From the NCBI RefSeq assembly GCF_900089775.1, contig NZ_FLOB01000018.1, positions 1-46,623 on the forward strand: a stretch of DNA of 46,623 nt, written 5' to 3'. Below the pieces are notes generated by a model that saw only the letters and a list, made by a program, of their open reading frames with translations, did no database searches and was not told where the DNA came from. Every line of letters starts with the position of its first letter. The stretch's first letter is position 1. The position numbers and the translations under genes were made by a program. This document shows positions 9,188 through 17,645 of the stretch, piece after piece. Origin of the DNA: Marinomonas spartinae (GTDB taxonomy: Bacteria > Pseudomonadota > Gammaproteobacteria > Pseudomonadales > Marinomonadaceae).

Positions 9188-10957
9188 ATGAATCAATATT
9201 TTATTGGTATCGATTTGGGTACCACGCATTCGGCTGTCTATTATTCACAGTCTGCTCAGGCGTCATCAGACACTCATTCCATGCCAGCGGCTATTCAGCA
9301 GTTATTGATTCCGCAGTTTATCGCTGCGGGTCAAGTTGATGCTCGACCTTTGCTGCCATCTTTTGTGTATTTCCCCCATCAAAGTGAGTTTTTAGACAGC
9401 GATTTACAATTGCCTTGGGGAAGTACGTCATCAGTGGTTGGACAATTGGCCCGCGAACTGGGGGCCAAGTCGGCTGGTCGACTGGTTCAAAGTGCAAAAA
9501 GCTGGTTATGTCATGCTAGGGTGAATGCCGATGAAGCTGTCTTGCCTGTTGACGCCTTACCAGAAGTGCAAAAAGTCTCACCTGCACAAGTGACAGAAAC
9601 CTTATTATCTCATTTAGTGAGTGCTTGGGAGCATCAATTTCCCAATGCGCCTATCGCGGAACAAACCGTGGTGATTACTGTGCCGGCCTCGTTTGATCCA
9701 GCGGCTCGAACCATTACCGAGCAAGCGGCCGCTAAAATCGGTTTGCGAGCCCGTTTGATTGAAGAGCCATTAGCTGCCTTTTATGCTTGGTTAAGTGATC
9801 AGCAAAACTGGACCGACAGTCTGGACGTCAACGAGCACATCCTTGTGGTCGATGTGGGGGGCGGCACGACGGATTTATCGCTCATCAAAGCCGTCGATCA
9901 AGAAGGAGCGTTGGGCTTAGAGCGTGTGGCGGTTGGTCGACATATTTTGCTTGGCGGCGATAATATGGATCTAACCTTAACCTATCATATGGCGGCACAA
10001 CTTGCGCAAAATGGTACGAACCTTGAGCCTTGGCAAATTAGTGGTTTGACGCAAGCTTGTCGTGAGGCGAAAGAGCGTTTGCTGTCGAATCCGGATTTAC
10101 AAGATGCGAGCGTGGTGGTGCCAAGCCGAGGTCGTAGTCTGTTTAACAACAGTATCAAAGCGACATTGACGCAAAACGATGTACAGCAATTATTAATTGA
10201 CGGTTTTTTCCCGCAAGCCACGCTAAGTGAGCAAGCTCAAAAAAATGCCCGTAGCGGTTTTAGCACCATCAATTTAGAGTACGAAGGTGATCCAGCGATC
10301 ACCCGTCATATTAGTGAGTTTTTATCTCAACACGATGTAACGCCGAGCAAAATATTGCTAAACGGCGGTGTATTTAATGCCAGTGTAATTCGCTCAACAC
10401 TGGAGGCGCGTTTGGCTTATATGTTGGGGGACAGTAAATTTACCATGCTGACGCCTTCACACTTAGACCACGCCGTTGCTAAGGGCGCAACTTACTATGC
10501 CCAAGTTCAAGCGCAAGGTGGTGTTAAAGTAAAAAGTGGTTTGGCGGCGAATTACTATATTGGTGTGGCAAGCCCTATGCCAGCTATTCCAGGTATGGCA
10601 CCGCCAGTCGACGCGATTTGTGTGGCCCCTTTTGGTTTGGAGGAAGGCTCAGAAGAGCAGATGCTGCCGAATGAATTTTCTCTGGTGGTGGGGGAAAGCG
10701 TGACATTCCGCTTCTTCCAGTCGCAAAGCAGTGATGTAGATGAAGTAGGTAACGTTGTTTCTTCATTCTCTCTTGGTCAGTTAAATGAGTTAAATCCTTT
10801 GTCGATTCGTTTAGATGCAGGGCATTATCATGAAGGGGACATGGTGCGTGTTTATTTGACCGCACGAGTGACGGAGTTGGGCCTACTATTATTGCAAGCA
10901 CACGATACGCAATCTGACCTAAGTTGGACCATTGAGTTTCAAGTTAGGGAGGCGTAA
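9188..10957 (+). CDS. Hsp70 family protein, first of a pair
   Basis: This is an actin-fold ATPase of the Hsp70/DnaK superfamily, 589 residues. The phosphate-1 motif is IGIDLGTTHSAVYYS (about 6-20), phosphate-2 is VVDVGGGTTDLSL (about 220-232) and the adenosine motif is LLNGGVFNAS (about 390). Hence the whole nucleotide-binding domain is present. The C-terminal roughly 130 residues are shorter than, and not obviously similar to, the DnaK peptide-binding domain and lid, and there is no EEVD-type tail. The internal QSAKSWLCH block is shared with the downstream paralogue. No DnaJ or GrpE gene is in the operon. It is 3 bases after DUF2760 and 2 bases before the next gene. Client and role are unknown. 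Confidence 0.88.
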   Translation: MNQYFIGIDLGTTHSAVYYSQSAQASSDTHSMPAAIQQLLIPQFIAAGQVDARPLLPSFVYFPHQSEFLDSDLQLPWGSTSSVVGQLARELGAKSAGRLVQSAKSWLCHARVNADEAVLPVDALPEVQKVSPAQVTETLLSHLVSAWEHQFPNAPIAEQTVVITVPASFDPAARTITEQAAAKIGLRARLIEEPLAAFYAWLSDQQNWTDSLDVNEHILVVDVGGGTTDLSLIKAVDQEGALGLERVAVGRHILLGGDNMDLTLTYHMAAQLAQNGTNLEPWQISGLTQACREAKERLLSNPDLQDASVVVPSRGRSLFNNSIKATLTQNDVQQLLIDGFFPQATLSEQAQKNARSGFSTINLEYEGDPAITRHISEFLSQHDVTPSKILLNGGVFNASVIRSTLEARLAYMLGDSKFTMLTPSHLDHAVAKGATYYAQVQAQGGVKVKSGLAANYYIGVASPMPAIPGMAPPVDAICVAPFGLEEGSEEQMLPNEFSLVVGESVTFRFFQSQSSDVDEVGNVVSSFSLGQLNELNPLSIRLDAGHYHEGDMVRVYLTARVTELGLLLLQAHDTQSDLSWTIEFQVREA

Positions 10958-10959
10958 AC

Positions 10960-13740
10960 ATGGCACAACCGACGTTTCGCGTAGGGATTGATTTAGGGAC
11001 AACCAATTGTGTTGTCTCTTATATTCCAGCCTCGACAGAGGCTTCTTCTATGAATGCCTCGTCAGCATTGCCTACGCCACAACTGTTACCCATTCCTCAA
11101 GTAATGGCGGATGGGTCGGTGCAAGAGTTTACCCATTTGCCGAGTGCCATTTATTTATTGGCGTCAGATGAAATAGGCAAACTGGACCCTGTATTGCCTT
11201 GGCGTCATCATGATAAAGAACGGATTGTGGGGATGGGGGCATTAGCCCTTGGACAGCGTCGGGCAGGGCAACTGGTGCAAAGTGCGAAGAGCTGGTTGAG
11301 CCATCGCCAGGTCGATCGTCGTTCGCCAATCCTCCCTTGGGCAAGTGAGTTCGCGAAAAAAGTCAGTCCATTAGAGGCAAGCCAAACCCTTTTACAACAC
11401 ATTAAACAAAGTTGGGATCATCGCTTCCCTACGGCGCCTTTAGCTTCGCAATCCATTGCCTTAACACTCCCTGCTTCTTTTGACGAAGAGGCGAGAGCCT
11501 TAACGTTAGAAGCTGCTAAACTGGCTGGCTTGGATAACCTCTATCTGCTTGAAGAGCCTCAAGCCGCTTGTTACCACTACATCAGTGATGATAATCGTCT
11601 CGCTGCCCTGTCCGATAAGAAAATGCTCTTAGTGGTCGATATTGGTGGGGGGACCAGCGATTTTAGTTTAGTGGCGATTCGCTCTGTGGAAAACACAGCG
11701 AATGTGGAAAGCGAGCAGAATGCTGCGATTTCCCTAAAGCGTATTGCCGTGGGCGAGCATTTGTTACTGGGGGGCGATAATTTAGATCAAGCACTGGCAT
11801 TTCAGCTCGATCCTAAGCAAATTTCCGCTTTATCAGCAACACGACTGGCGGCTTTGGTTCAGCAGACCCGTCAGGCGAAAGAAACATTTCTAGGACCGAA
11901 CGCGCCAGAGTCCTTAAACATCTCTGTTTTGGGGGGCGGTAGTCGATTAATAGGCGGGTCACAAAAGTTTAATGTCTCAAGAGGGGCGCTATTAGAGCAA
12001 GTCAGTCAGGGTTTTTTTCCCTTAGTCAGTGCCAATGATAAGGTGCACAAAAACGATTACGCTATGCATACCTTGGGCTTGCCTTATGAATCAGACCCTG
12101 CTTTTACACGTCATCTAGCGGCTTTTTTACAGCAACACAAAGTGGCGATTGAGGCGGTGACGGGGTCGGCTATGCCGGATGCCGTGTTGTTTAACGGGGG
12201 ATTATTTAATAGCCCAGTTTTAAAAGATCGCCTAGTGGAGCAGTTGAATTCTTGGTGTGCTGAGCCAATTTTGGTGTGTACTGCCGACGAGCCCAATAAT
12301 GCGGTTGCTAAAGGGGCCGCCATGTACTTAAACGCTTTGTCGGGAGAAAGTACGCGTATTGAAAGTGGCGTGGCACACAGCCTGTATTTGAAAGTGGGCG
12401 ACGATCAATTTGTGGGGATTTTGCCTAAAGGAACACTTAAGGGTGAAACTATTACTTTAGGCCAAGCCTTTTTTGTTACCTTGGGTCAGCAAGTACAGTT
12501 TCCTTTATATCGCTCGGATGATCATGTTGAGTGTTTAGTTGGGGTGGTGCGTAGTGAAGATGGGCTACATTATATTTCTACATTAACAACTGAGCTTGAT
12601 GGTTCAACGGAGTCAGAAGAATGTGCTGTGACTTTAGCGGTTCAGATGACAGAAGTAGGGGTATTACAAGTATTGCTGAAGGCGAATAATCAGCGTGATC
12701 AGTGGCGTTTGGATTTTTCCACGCAATCTCGCCCTTCACAAGGCTCTTCACAAGGTACGTCTGGACATGATGATTCAGGACAAGTCGATGAAAGTGGTTT
12801 GCTGCATGCTAATATGGGGCAAGCAGAAGAGCATCTGGCCAAATGCTTTTCAAGCGTAGGTCAAAAGCAACAGCCCGATTTAGTCAAATCGCTTAAACAA
12901 GATTTGGAACAGTTACTAGGTAATCGAGATGATTGGAACCTAGCCACGTCTCGTCGTCTGGCCGACAAATTACTTAGCTTAAAATCTGGTCGACTCAAAA
13001 GTGCCCAACATGAGCGCCAGTGGTTACAGCTTGTTGGTTACTGCTTACGTCCAGGTTATGGTGCCGCTGAGGATTTAGCTCGTGTTCAGCAAGTGGTCAA
13101 TATCACAAAAGCGGGCACACAATTTGATACCGCACCAGTGTGGGGGCAATATTGGACGCTTTACCGTCGCATTGCAGGCGGTTTATCTACCGAGCAGCAA
13201 ACGCATTTGTTTAAACAGTTTAGTCAGTATTACTCACCATCAGGGCAACGCTCTCGGGATAAAATGAAAGCACTAACGACCAAGTCCAGCGACGACTTGA
13301 TTCGCCTTATGGGCGCGTTAGAAAACCTAGCGATGGATGACAAACAGACTGCGATTGATTGGTTGCTCAAGCGTTTAAAAAAATCCTCTGAGCCAGACAC
13401 TGCATGGTGGACAGTAGGACGCATTGCTTCGCGCCATTTGTTATCAGGTCAGCAAGAACAGCGTATTGAAGAGAAGAAACTCCTCCCAATATTGGACATA
13501 GTCCTCAAAGAAGATTGGAAAAAACGCAAACAAGCGGGTCTTGCAGCGGTACTGATGAGTCAAATGAGCCTTAGTGAATCTAAGGAGTTAACTGGTTATC
13601 GCAAGAAAGTCGCCAATAAATTGAAAAAAGACAAATGTCCAGTTCAATGGCTAGAACGCCTAGAAAGTCGCCATGAAATTAACAGTGATGAGCTGAATGC
13701 GTTAGTCGGTGAAAGTTTGCCCATAGGGCTTCGTTTATGA
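10960..13740 (+). CDS. Hsp70 family protein with C-terminal DUF3731 domain
   Basis: This 926-residue protein is a second Hsp70-like ATPase fused to a large C-terminal region. The N-terminal nucleotide-binding domain shows VGIDLGTTNCVVSY (about 8-21), VVDIGGGTSDFSLV (about 226-239) and VLFNGGLFNSPVL. The QSAKSWLSH block shows common ancestry with the preceding gene. From about residue 600, after a Ser/Gly/Gln-rich linker, a helical region rich in Leu, Arg and Trp fits DUF3731, described as a DnaK-related domain. The fusion makes it much longer than DnaK (about 640). It ends the operon, followed by a strong terminator. The biochemical role is not established. Confidence 0.88.
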   Translation: MAQPTFRVGIDLGTTNCVVSYIPASTEASSMNASSALPTPQLLPIPQVMADGSVQEFTHLPSAIYLLASDEIGKLDPVLPWRHHDKERIVGMGALALGQRRAGQLVQSAKSWLSHRQVDRRSPILPWASEFAKKVSPLEASQTLLQHIKQSWDHRFPTAPLASQSIALTLPASFDEEARALTLEAAKLAGLDNLYLLEEPQAACYHYISDDNRLAALSDKKMLLVVDIGGGTSDFSLVAIRSVENTANVESEQNAAISLKRIAVGEHLLLGGDNLDQALAFQLDPKQISALSATRLAALVQQTRQAKETFLGPNAPESLNISVLGGGSRLIGGSQKFNVSRGALLEQVSQGFFPLVSANDKVHKNDYAMHTLGLPYESDPAFTRHLAAFLQQHKVAIEAVTGSAMPDAVLFNGGLFNSPVLKDRLVEQLNSWCAEPILVCTADEPNNAVAKGAAMYLNALSGESTRIESGVAHSLYLKVGDDQFVGILPKGTLKGETITLGQAFFVTLGQQVQFPLYRSDDHVECLVGVVRSEDGLHYISTLTTELDGSTESEECAVTLAVQMTEVGVLQVLLKANNQRDQWRLDFSTQSRPSQGSSQGTSGHDDSGQVDESGLLHANMGQAEEHLAKCFSSVGQKQQPDLVKSLKQDLEQLLGNRDDWNLATSRRLADKLLSLKSGRLKSAQHERQWLQLVGYCLRPGYGAAEDLARVQQVVNITKAGTQFDTAPVWGQYWTLYRRIAGGLSTEQQTHLFKQFSQYYSPSGQRSRDKMKALTTKSSDDLIRLMGALENLAMDDKQTAIDWLLKRLKKSSEPDTAWWTVGRIASRHLLSGQQEQRIEEKKLLPILDIVLKEDWKKRKQAGLAAVLMSQMSLSESKELTGYRKKVANKLKKDKCPVQWLERLESRHEINSDELNALVGESLPIGLRL

Positions 13741-13743
13741 CAT

Positions 13744-13790
13744 GCGTACCCTCTTTGCTCTTTAACTGCAAAGAGGGGGATGCTTTTTTC
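13744..13790. terminator. Terminator after the Hsp70 module
   Basis: CCCTCTTTGC (13749-13758) pairs perfectly with GCAAAGAGGG (13768-13777), and a T run follows at 13784-13789. It closes the plus-strand operon and lies against the 3' end of the convergent lipase gene. Confidence 0.85.
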
Positions 13791-14658
13791 AATCTATGGA
13801 AATCCCAAACAGCTTAATATCGGCTTTATAAGGCACTTCAATAGGGTCTGTTTGCAGTCCATCAATCAGTTTTAGATAAGTCACCATCATATGAGCTTGA
13901 AGATTCTTTTCGTTAGGAATGGACGAGGTGAATTTGGTGGCTCTGAGCATGCTTTTTAGTCCGCTAGTTTCGGCGTATGTTTTATTACCTTCCAAGATGA
14001 TCTCTTTCCCCATATGCCAATAAATATCCAAGTCTTTAATCTGCATTGGGCTAATAGGTGGGACCAGCGGAACAATATCATCAAAGGTAACGACGCGTAT
14101 TAACGGCAAATCGGAAAATTTAGTTGTGCCTGCGACGTTAGTGACTTTGGGTTGACCGAAGGTAATGATCTGTCCAATAGGGTAATGACCTTTTTCCAAG
14201 TACATTGCGAGCACGACGGCGATAGCGCCACCTAAACTGTGCCCAGTAATATGAATTGGCTGGTTTTTCACTAAGTAAGGTTTGATATTGTCATAGACGG
14301 CTTTTGCAGCTGAGTCAAAGCCTTGGTGTAGTTTGATGCCTAGAGTCGGGTCGAGCTTTAATTCAAGGTCTAAATCCAACATAGCATTTTCTAGATTGTC
14401 TGTTCCTCTAATCGCAATGGTCTGAATACCCTTTTTCTGACTTAAAAAATAACTCACTTGAGAGCTTGGAAGGGTGGCCTCATGTATCAGTGTCTGTCCT
14501 TGCTTTTGCAAAGACCTTTTTAGCCCTGATGGCGTTAGGTAGGTATCCGCTGATAAGGTGGCTTGTGTCTTTATCTGTGCGAAGTTTTGGGCGCCAAAAG
14601 CCAATTGAAACGGGGTGAGTAAGACGAGAGAAAGAACCATTAATAGTGTTTTTATCAT
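13789..14658 (-). CDS. Secreted class 3-type lipase
   Basis: This is a predicted exported alpha/beta-hydrolase that would cleave acylglycerols or related esters. The key motif is GHSLGGAIAVVLAMYLEKG, which holds the nucleophile serine in the GxSxG elbow of lipase class 3, followed by a strand IITFGQPKVTN and a later aspartate/histidine-rich region (DDIVPLVPP, YWHMGKE) that could supply the rest of the triad. I chose the ATG at 14658 (MIKTLLMVLS) because it gives a clean signal peptide ending near QLAFGA and has TGAGA just upstream. A longer frame reaches 14805 but adds 49 residues with no signal peptide at its start. It converges with the Hsp70 operon. Confidence 0.82.
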   Translation of the reverse strand: MIKTLLMVLSLVLLTPFQLAFGAQNFAQIKTQATLSADTYLTPSGLKRSLQKQGQTLIHEATLPSSQVSYFLSQKKGIQTIAIRGTDNLENAMLDLDLELKLDPTLGIKLHQGFDSAAKAVYDNIKPYLVKNQPIHITGHSLGGAIAVVLAMYLEKGHYPIGQIITFGQPKVTNVAGTTKFSDLPLIRVVTFDDIVPLVPPISPMQIKDLDIYWHMGKEIILEGNKTYAETSGLKSMLRATKFTSSIPNEKNLQAHMMVTYLKLIDGLQTDPIEVPYKADIKLFGISID

Positions 14659-14840
14659 AATTCTCAGCATAAAGGTCACAGTTGGTGGTGCCAGAGTACA
14701 AGATGAAATTGTCATCTTGTAGACACTTTTCACGAAATAGACACTTTCCATAGACATTATTTGATAACGTGAATAAGTTAAATCAGTGTAACACATGACT
14801 TCCACATAACTTTGCCTATTCTCTATGGCGAGGAGTGTTT

Positions 14841-15584
14841 ATGGCGTTTTTTTCTCTAGAGGAATCGGCGGCTCGATACAATGAATATCGGCCAAAGGTG
14901 CACGATGTGATTAAAACATGGCTTGAAGAGGCAGGTTGTAATGATGGTTTTTCCAGAGGACTGGATGTTGCCTGTGGGACGGGAGACTCGACATTACCGT
15001 TAATGGCCCTATGTGATGAGGTGATCGGAATCGATATCTCTGAGGCGATGTTAAAATACGCTAACGGGAAATCTATCTCAACCGCGTTGATGTCTTATCA
15101 GCACGCTTTTGAATTGGGCAAATTCGATTTGATTTCTACTTGTATGGCATTTCACTGGTTTGACCTAGAGGAGGCAGTAGAAGCCTATAAGGCGGCTTCA
15201 CAAAACGGAGCGGTCTGGCTCATTTATAATTTTTCCTTTGGTGGTAGTGAATCCTGCGAGGCGTTTAATTGGTGGTTGATTAACTACTATTTCAAGCATT
15301 ATCCAACTCCCCATAGGAACAGCCAAGTTGCCAATATTCAATATGAACAGGGCATTACTAAGCTTGCTGATGGTAAAGGGACGTTGCCTATTCATATGAG
15401 TGTTGAGGCGTTAATAAAATACCTCACGACTCAATCCAATGTTGAAGTGCAAGTCAAAGCAGGGAAAGCCTATGAAGAGATTGAAAGAGAATTAATGGAG
15501 CAGATTACACCGTTTGGACTTAATCCACATTTTAGTTACAAATATACCTATGAAATTTATCGCTTTGACGGTCATGATTTGTAA
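14841..15584 (+). CDS. Class I SAM-dependent methyltransferase
   Basis: This is a predicted small-molecule methyltransferase of 247 residues. The SAM-binding motif I is LDVACGTGDST (about 37-47), followed by the acidic end of strand 2, GIDISEAML, and a motif-III-like segment FDLISTCMAFHWFDLEEA. This order fits the Methyltransf_11/UbiE-like group (yeast TMT1-like). The start at 14841 is supported by AGGAG at 14831-14835 with a 5-base spacer; an upstream in-frame start would overlap that site. It is divergent from the lipase, sharing a gap of about 180 bp. The substrate cannot be told from sequence. Confidence 0.85.
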   Translation: MAFFSLEESAARYNEYRPKVHDVIKTWLEEAGCNDGFSRGLDVACGTGDSTLPLMALCDEVIGIDISEAMLKYANGKSISTALMSYQHAFELGKFDLISTCMAFHWFDLEEAVEAYKAASQNGAVWLIYNFSFGGSESCEAFNWWLINYYFKHYPTPHRNSQVANIQYEQGITKLADGKGTLPIHMSVEALIKYLTTQSNVEVQVKAGKAYEEIERELMEQITPFGLNPHFSYKYTYEIYRFDGHDL

Positions 15585-15688
15585 TGTGAGCGTGAGTGCT
15601 ATCTTGCGTATGATAAGTCTTTTATATTATTGAAAAACGCATGATAATGAAAAGCTACCATCATTTATTTGCCTAGGGAGTAAGCAGT

Positions 15689-16138
15689 ATGGAACAGGTA
15701 TATTTTGAAGAGAAGCGACTCTTAGGGTTAAGTGAACGCACTAACAATGCCAATGAAACACAGCCAGAAACCACCAAAATTGGTGGTTTGCATCAATCCT
15801 TTGCTCAGCAAATCAAAGTTAACTACACCAATGGAGACAGTCTATACGGCGTATATTACAATTACGAGTCAGACTATACGGGAGATTTCTCCATATTGGT
15901 CGGAACAGAAAAAGAGACAGTTCGAACTTCTACACCCCTAGAAGGCGTGACGCTTCCTAGCGGCGATTACCTGCGTTTTTCCAAAGAGGGAGAGATGCCA
16001 CAAGCGGTGATCGATGCTTGGGAGGAAATTTGGCAGTACTTTTCTGACTCTGATTGCCCACACCACCGCTCTTACACCGTGGATTTTGAACACTATACCA
16101 GTGACAAGAAAGTCGATATTTATATTGCCATTAAATAG
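15689..16138 (+). CDS. Effector-binding domain protein (GyrI-like / Cass2 type)
   Basis: This 149-residue protein consists of a single effector-binding fold as found in the C-terminal half of AraC/BmrR-type regulators and in the integron-encoded Cass2 proteins. Typical features are the central strand pair YGVYYNYESDYTGDFSILVGTE and the closing LPSGDYLRFSKEGEMPQAVIDAWEEIW segment. There is no DNA-binding domain, so it more likely sequesters or senses a cationic or drug-like ligand. The start has AGGGAG upstream. A perfect 18-bp inverted repeat begins right after its stop, which is of interest because this family is known from gene cassettes. Confidence 0.75.
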   Translation: MEQVYFEEKRLLGLSERTNNANETQPETTKIGGLHQSFAQQIKVNYTNGDSLYGVYYNYESDYTGDFSILVGTEKETVRTSTPLEGVTLPSGDYLRFSKEGEMPQAVIDAWEEIWQYFSDSDCPHHRSYTVDFEHYTSDKKVDIYIAIK

Positions 16139-16183
16139 TGATTACTGGTGGTTGTGGATACAAATCACAACCACCAGTAATCA
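16139..16183. repeat. Perfect 18-bp inverted repeat after the Cass2-like gene
   Basis: TGATTACTGGTGGTTGTG (16139-16156) and its exact reverse complement (16166-16183) flank a 9-nt loop. The repeat starts on the base after the TAG stop. There is no T tract, so it is either an atypical terminator or an RNA/DNA structural element. I looked for the attC core sites of an integron cassette and did not find convincing ones. Confidence 0.8.
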
Positions 16184-16246
16184 TGTTAGAGCTCGCACTA
16201 GGTTTGCTTAAATGGACACAGTAGAGATATGAAGCTTGGTTAAAAG

Positions 16247-16348
16247 CTTATTGACGCTGCGGTAGAACAACAAGCCCTCGTACATTTTCCAAATGGCGAT
16301 AGTGATGCGGCGACGAGCTATAAGCTATTTTTGTATGCCAGCATATAA
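16247..16348 (+). pseudogene. Possible gene remnant between the Cass2-like and ParB-like genes
   Basis: One frame reads IDAAVEQQALVHFPNGDSD and on to TAA at 16346-16348. The frame just upstream reads YEAWLKAY before a stop, so joining them by a one-base shift gives a protein-like stretch. It has no start codon or ribosome site and runs into the 3' end of the ParB-like gene on the other strand. I do not recognise the parent protein; it could be chance. Confidence 0.25.
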
Positions 16349-17235
16349 GCTATTTTTCCTTTTTTGGCTTTGAATAATTTCTTAAAGGCTTTTTTATCAA
16401 AGCTAGCCAACTGGCCCATGGCTTTAGTGGATTGACCGGATCCCCCCACATTGCTGCTTTTAATATCTAAAATAGCGTGGCTGATCGCCATAATGGCTTG
16501 GCGGTAACCTTTTTCTGTTTTCAGATTGTATTTATTTAGATCAACGTCGCTGCGAAGTTCTTTAGCCCAATAGAATTCAAGAAACGGAATGGGGTGCTGT
16601 GGCTTTTTCCAAGCGATACCTCTTGAAAAGTACATCATGGAACGATACTTATCATTTTCAAAGTGTTTCATACCGAGGGATGTTGGTAGCTGTTGATAGG
16701 TAATGGGTTGGCCACTGCTATTTTCTAGCCAAGTATTGCCATCTTTTCGCATAGCGCGCCAGAATTGCTGCATATTGGCGAGGTTGCGGTAATCTTTAGC
16801 GACTAGTACGTTCACTTTAAAATGTGCACCCCCACCTTGCATTTGCCAAAAAGCATTAAAGGTATGGTGCCCATCTGTGAGGTAATATTGATTATTCGGC
16901 GCAATGACAATGGTTTTCATGTCTTTTGGGTGGGCGCCAACCTTATCTTCACAAGTAAAACTTGTCGGGTCGTTCGGTTTTGATGCTTTATCAAAGTGCG
17001 CCAAGCCTTTTTGTCCATTTACTTCACAAATTTCATCAAATAGCTTTTTAGGGGCTTTCTTAAAACGACCTAGCTTATAGTAGACTTGGTCGTAACCGAT
17101 GGCTGGCTGAGTAGGATGTATCTGATCCAGCGATACCTTAGTCACATTTCCTGCGTGTAGTGCTGCCCCATTGGCAAAGCTAGACGCGACTAATAAAAGT
17201 GCCAATATAGGCGTAAAAAGTGCTTTAGCATTCAT
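16318..17235 (-). CDS. Exported ParB-like (ParBc_2) protein
   Basis: This 305-residue protein has a signal peptide (1-25, cut near NGAA) and then a ParB/sulfiredoxin-type fold of the ParBc_2 group. It includes a starting strand KVSLDQIHPTQ (33-43) and the core motif LTDGHHTFNAF (119-128), the equivalent of the nucleotide-handling loop of ParB-like nucleases. Two cysteines (C70, C95) may form a disulfide in the periplasm. Because it is exported it cannot be a plasmid-partition ParB; the enzymatic role is unknown. GAGGAT precedes the ATG. The last 40 bases contain a 14-bp direct repeat (16319-16332 and 16344-16357), so the extreme C-terminus may have changed by a small duplication. Confidence 0.75.
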   Translation of the reverse strand: MNAKALFTPILALLLVASSFANGAALHAGNVTKVSLDQIHPTQPAIGYDQVYYKLGRFKKAPKKLFDEICEVNGQKGLAHFDKASKPNDPTSFTCEDKVGAHPKDMKTIVIAPNNQYYLTDGHHTFNAFWQMQGGGAHFKVNVLVAKDYRNLANMQQFWRAMRKDGNTWLENSSGQPITYQQLPTSLGMKHFENDKYRSMMYFSRGIAWKKPQHPIPFLEFYWAKELRSDVDLNKYNLKTEKGYRQAIMAISHAILDIKSSNVGGSGQSTKAMGQLASFDKKAFKKLFKAKKGKIAYMLAYKNSL

Positions 17236-17468
17236 TAAAGATCCTCGGAGAGCAGTGAAAAAGTAAGTAGAAATAGTTGGTTAGGTGTGCTTGGTTTAAA
17301 AATCGTATTCTACAAAACTTGTATGGCATTTTTGTGATAAAAGCAACAAAGTGGGATGGATTTTATCGTATTTTTGTTAAAGTCTAGCTAATTGATACTG
17401 GAAGCAAATGTGCAATGAAAACGTCGGTAGAAATAAAGATCATCTCGTTCACTCGGGGGAATGCTTAG

Positions 17469-17591
17469 CTATTTCTGTTTACGATAAACCGCTGCGATTA
17501 ATTCAAAAGACTGTTTGTCTTCTATTGGCTTTTCAGCAGCATTACTGAAAATAGAGTTAAAAGCAGAAATACATGATGTATCGAAAGAACT
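17469..17591 (-). pseudogene. Remnant of the 3' end of a methyltransferase-like gene
   Basis: On the minus strand a frame ends in AEKPIEDKQSFELIAAVYRKQK and a TAG stop (17471-17469). It is open back to a TGA at 17594-17592, about 40 residues. The ending resembles C-termini of SAM-dependent methyltransferases, but there is no start or upstream domain, so it would be a truncated relic. It occupies the middle of the 410-bp gap between the ParB-like and exonuclease genes; nothing else is recognised in that gap. Family assignment is tentative. Confidence 0.4.
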
Positions 17592-17645
17592 TCAAGAAGT
17601 ATAGTGTGCTTATAACTAAGCGTTAAACAATGAAAGAGACAGAGA

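Noticed and set aside
16139..16183. Integron attC site
   Set aside because: The stem is perfect rather than bulged, and the core sites expected at its ends (RYYYAAC / GTTRRRY) are not found; no integron integrase is present, the recombinase at 33.6 kb being far away.
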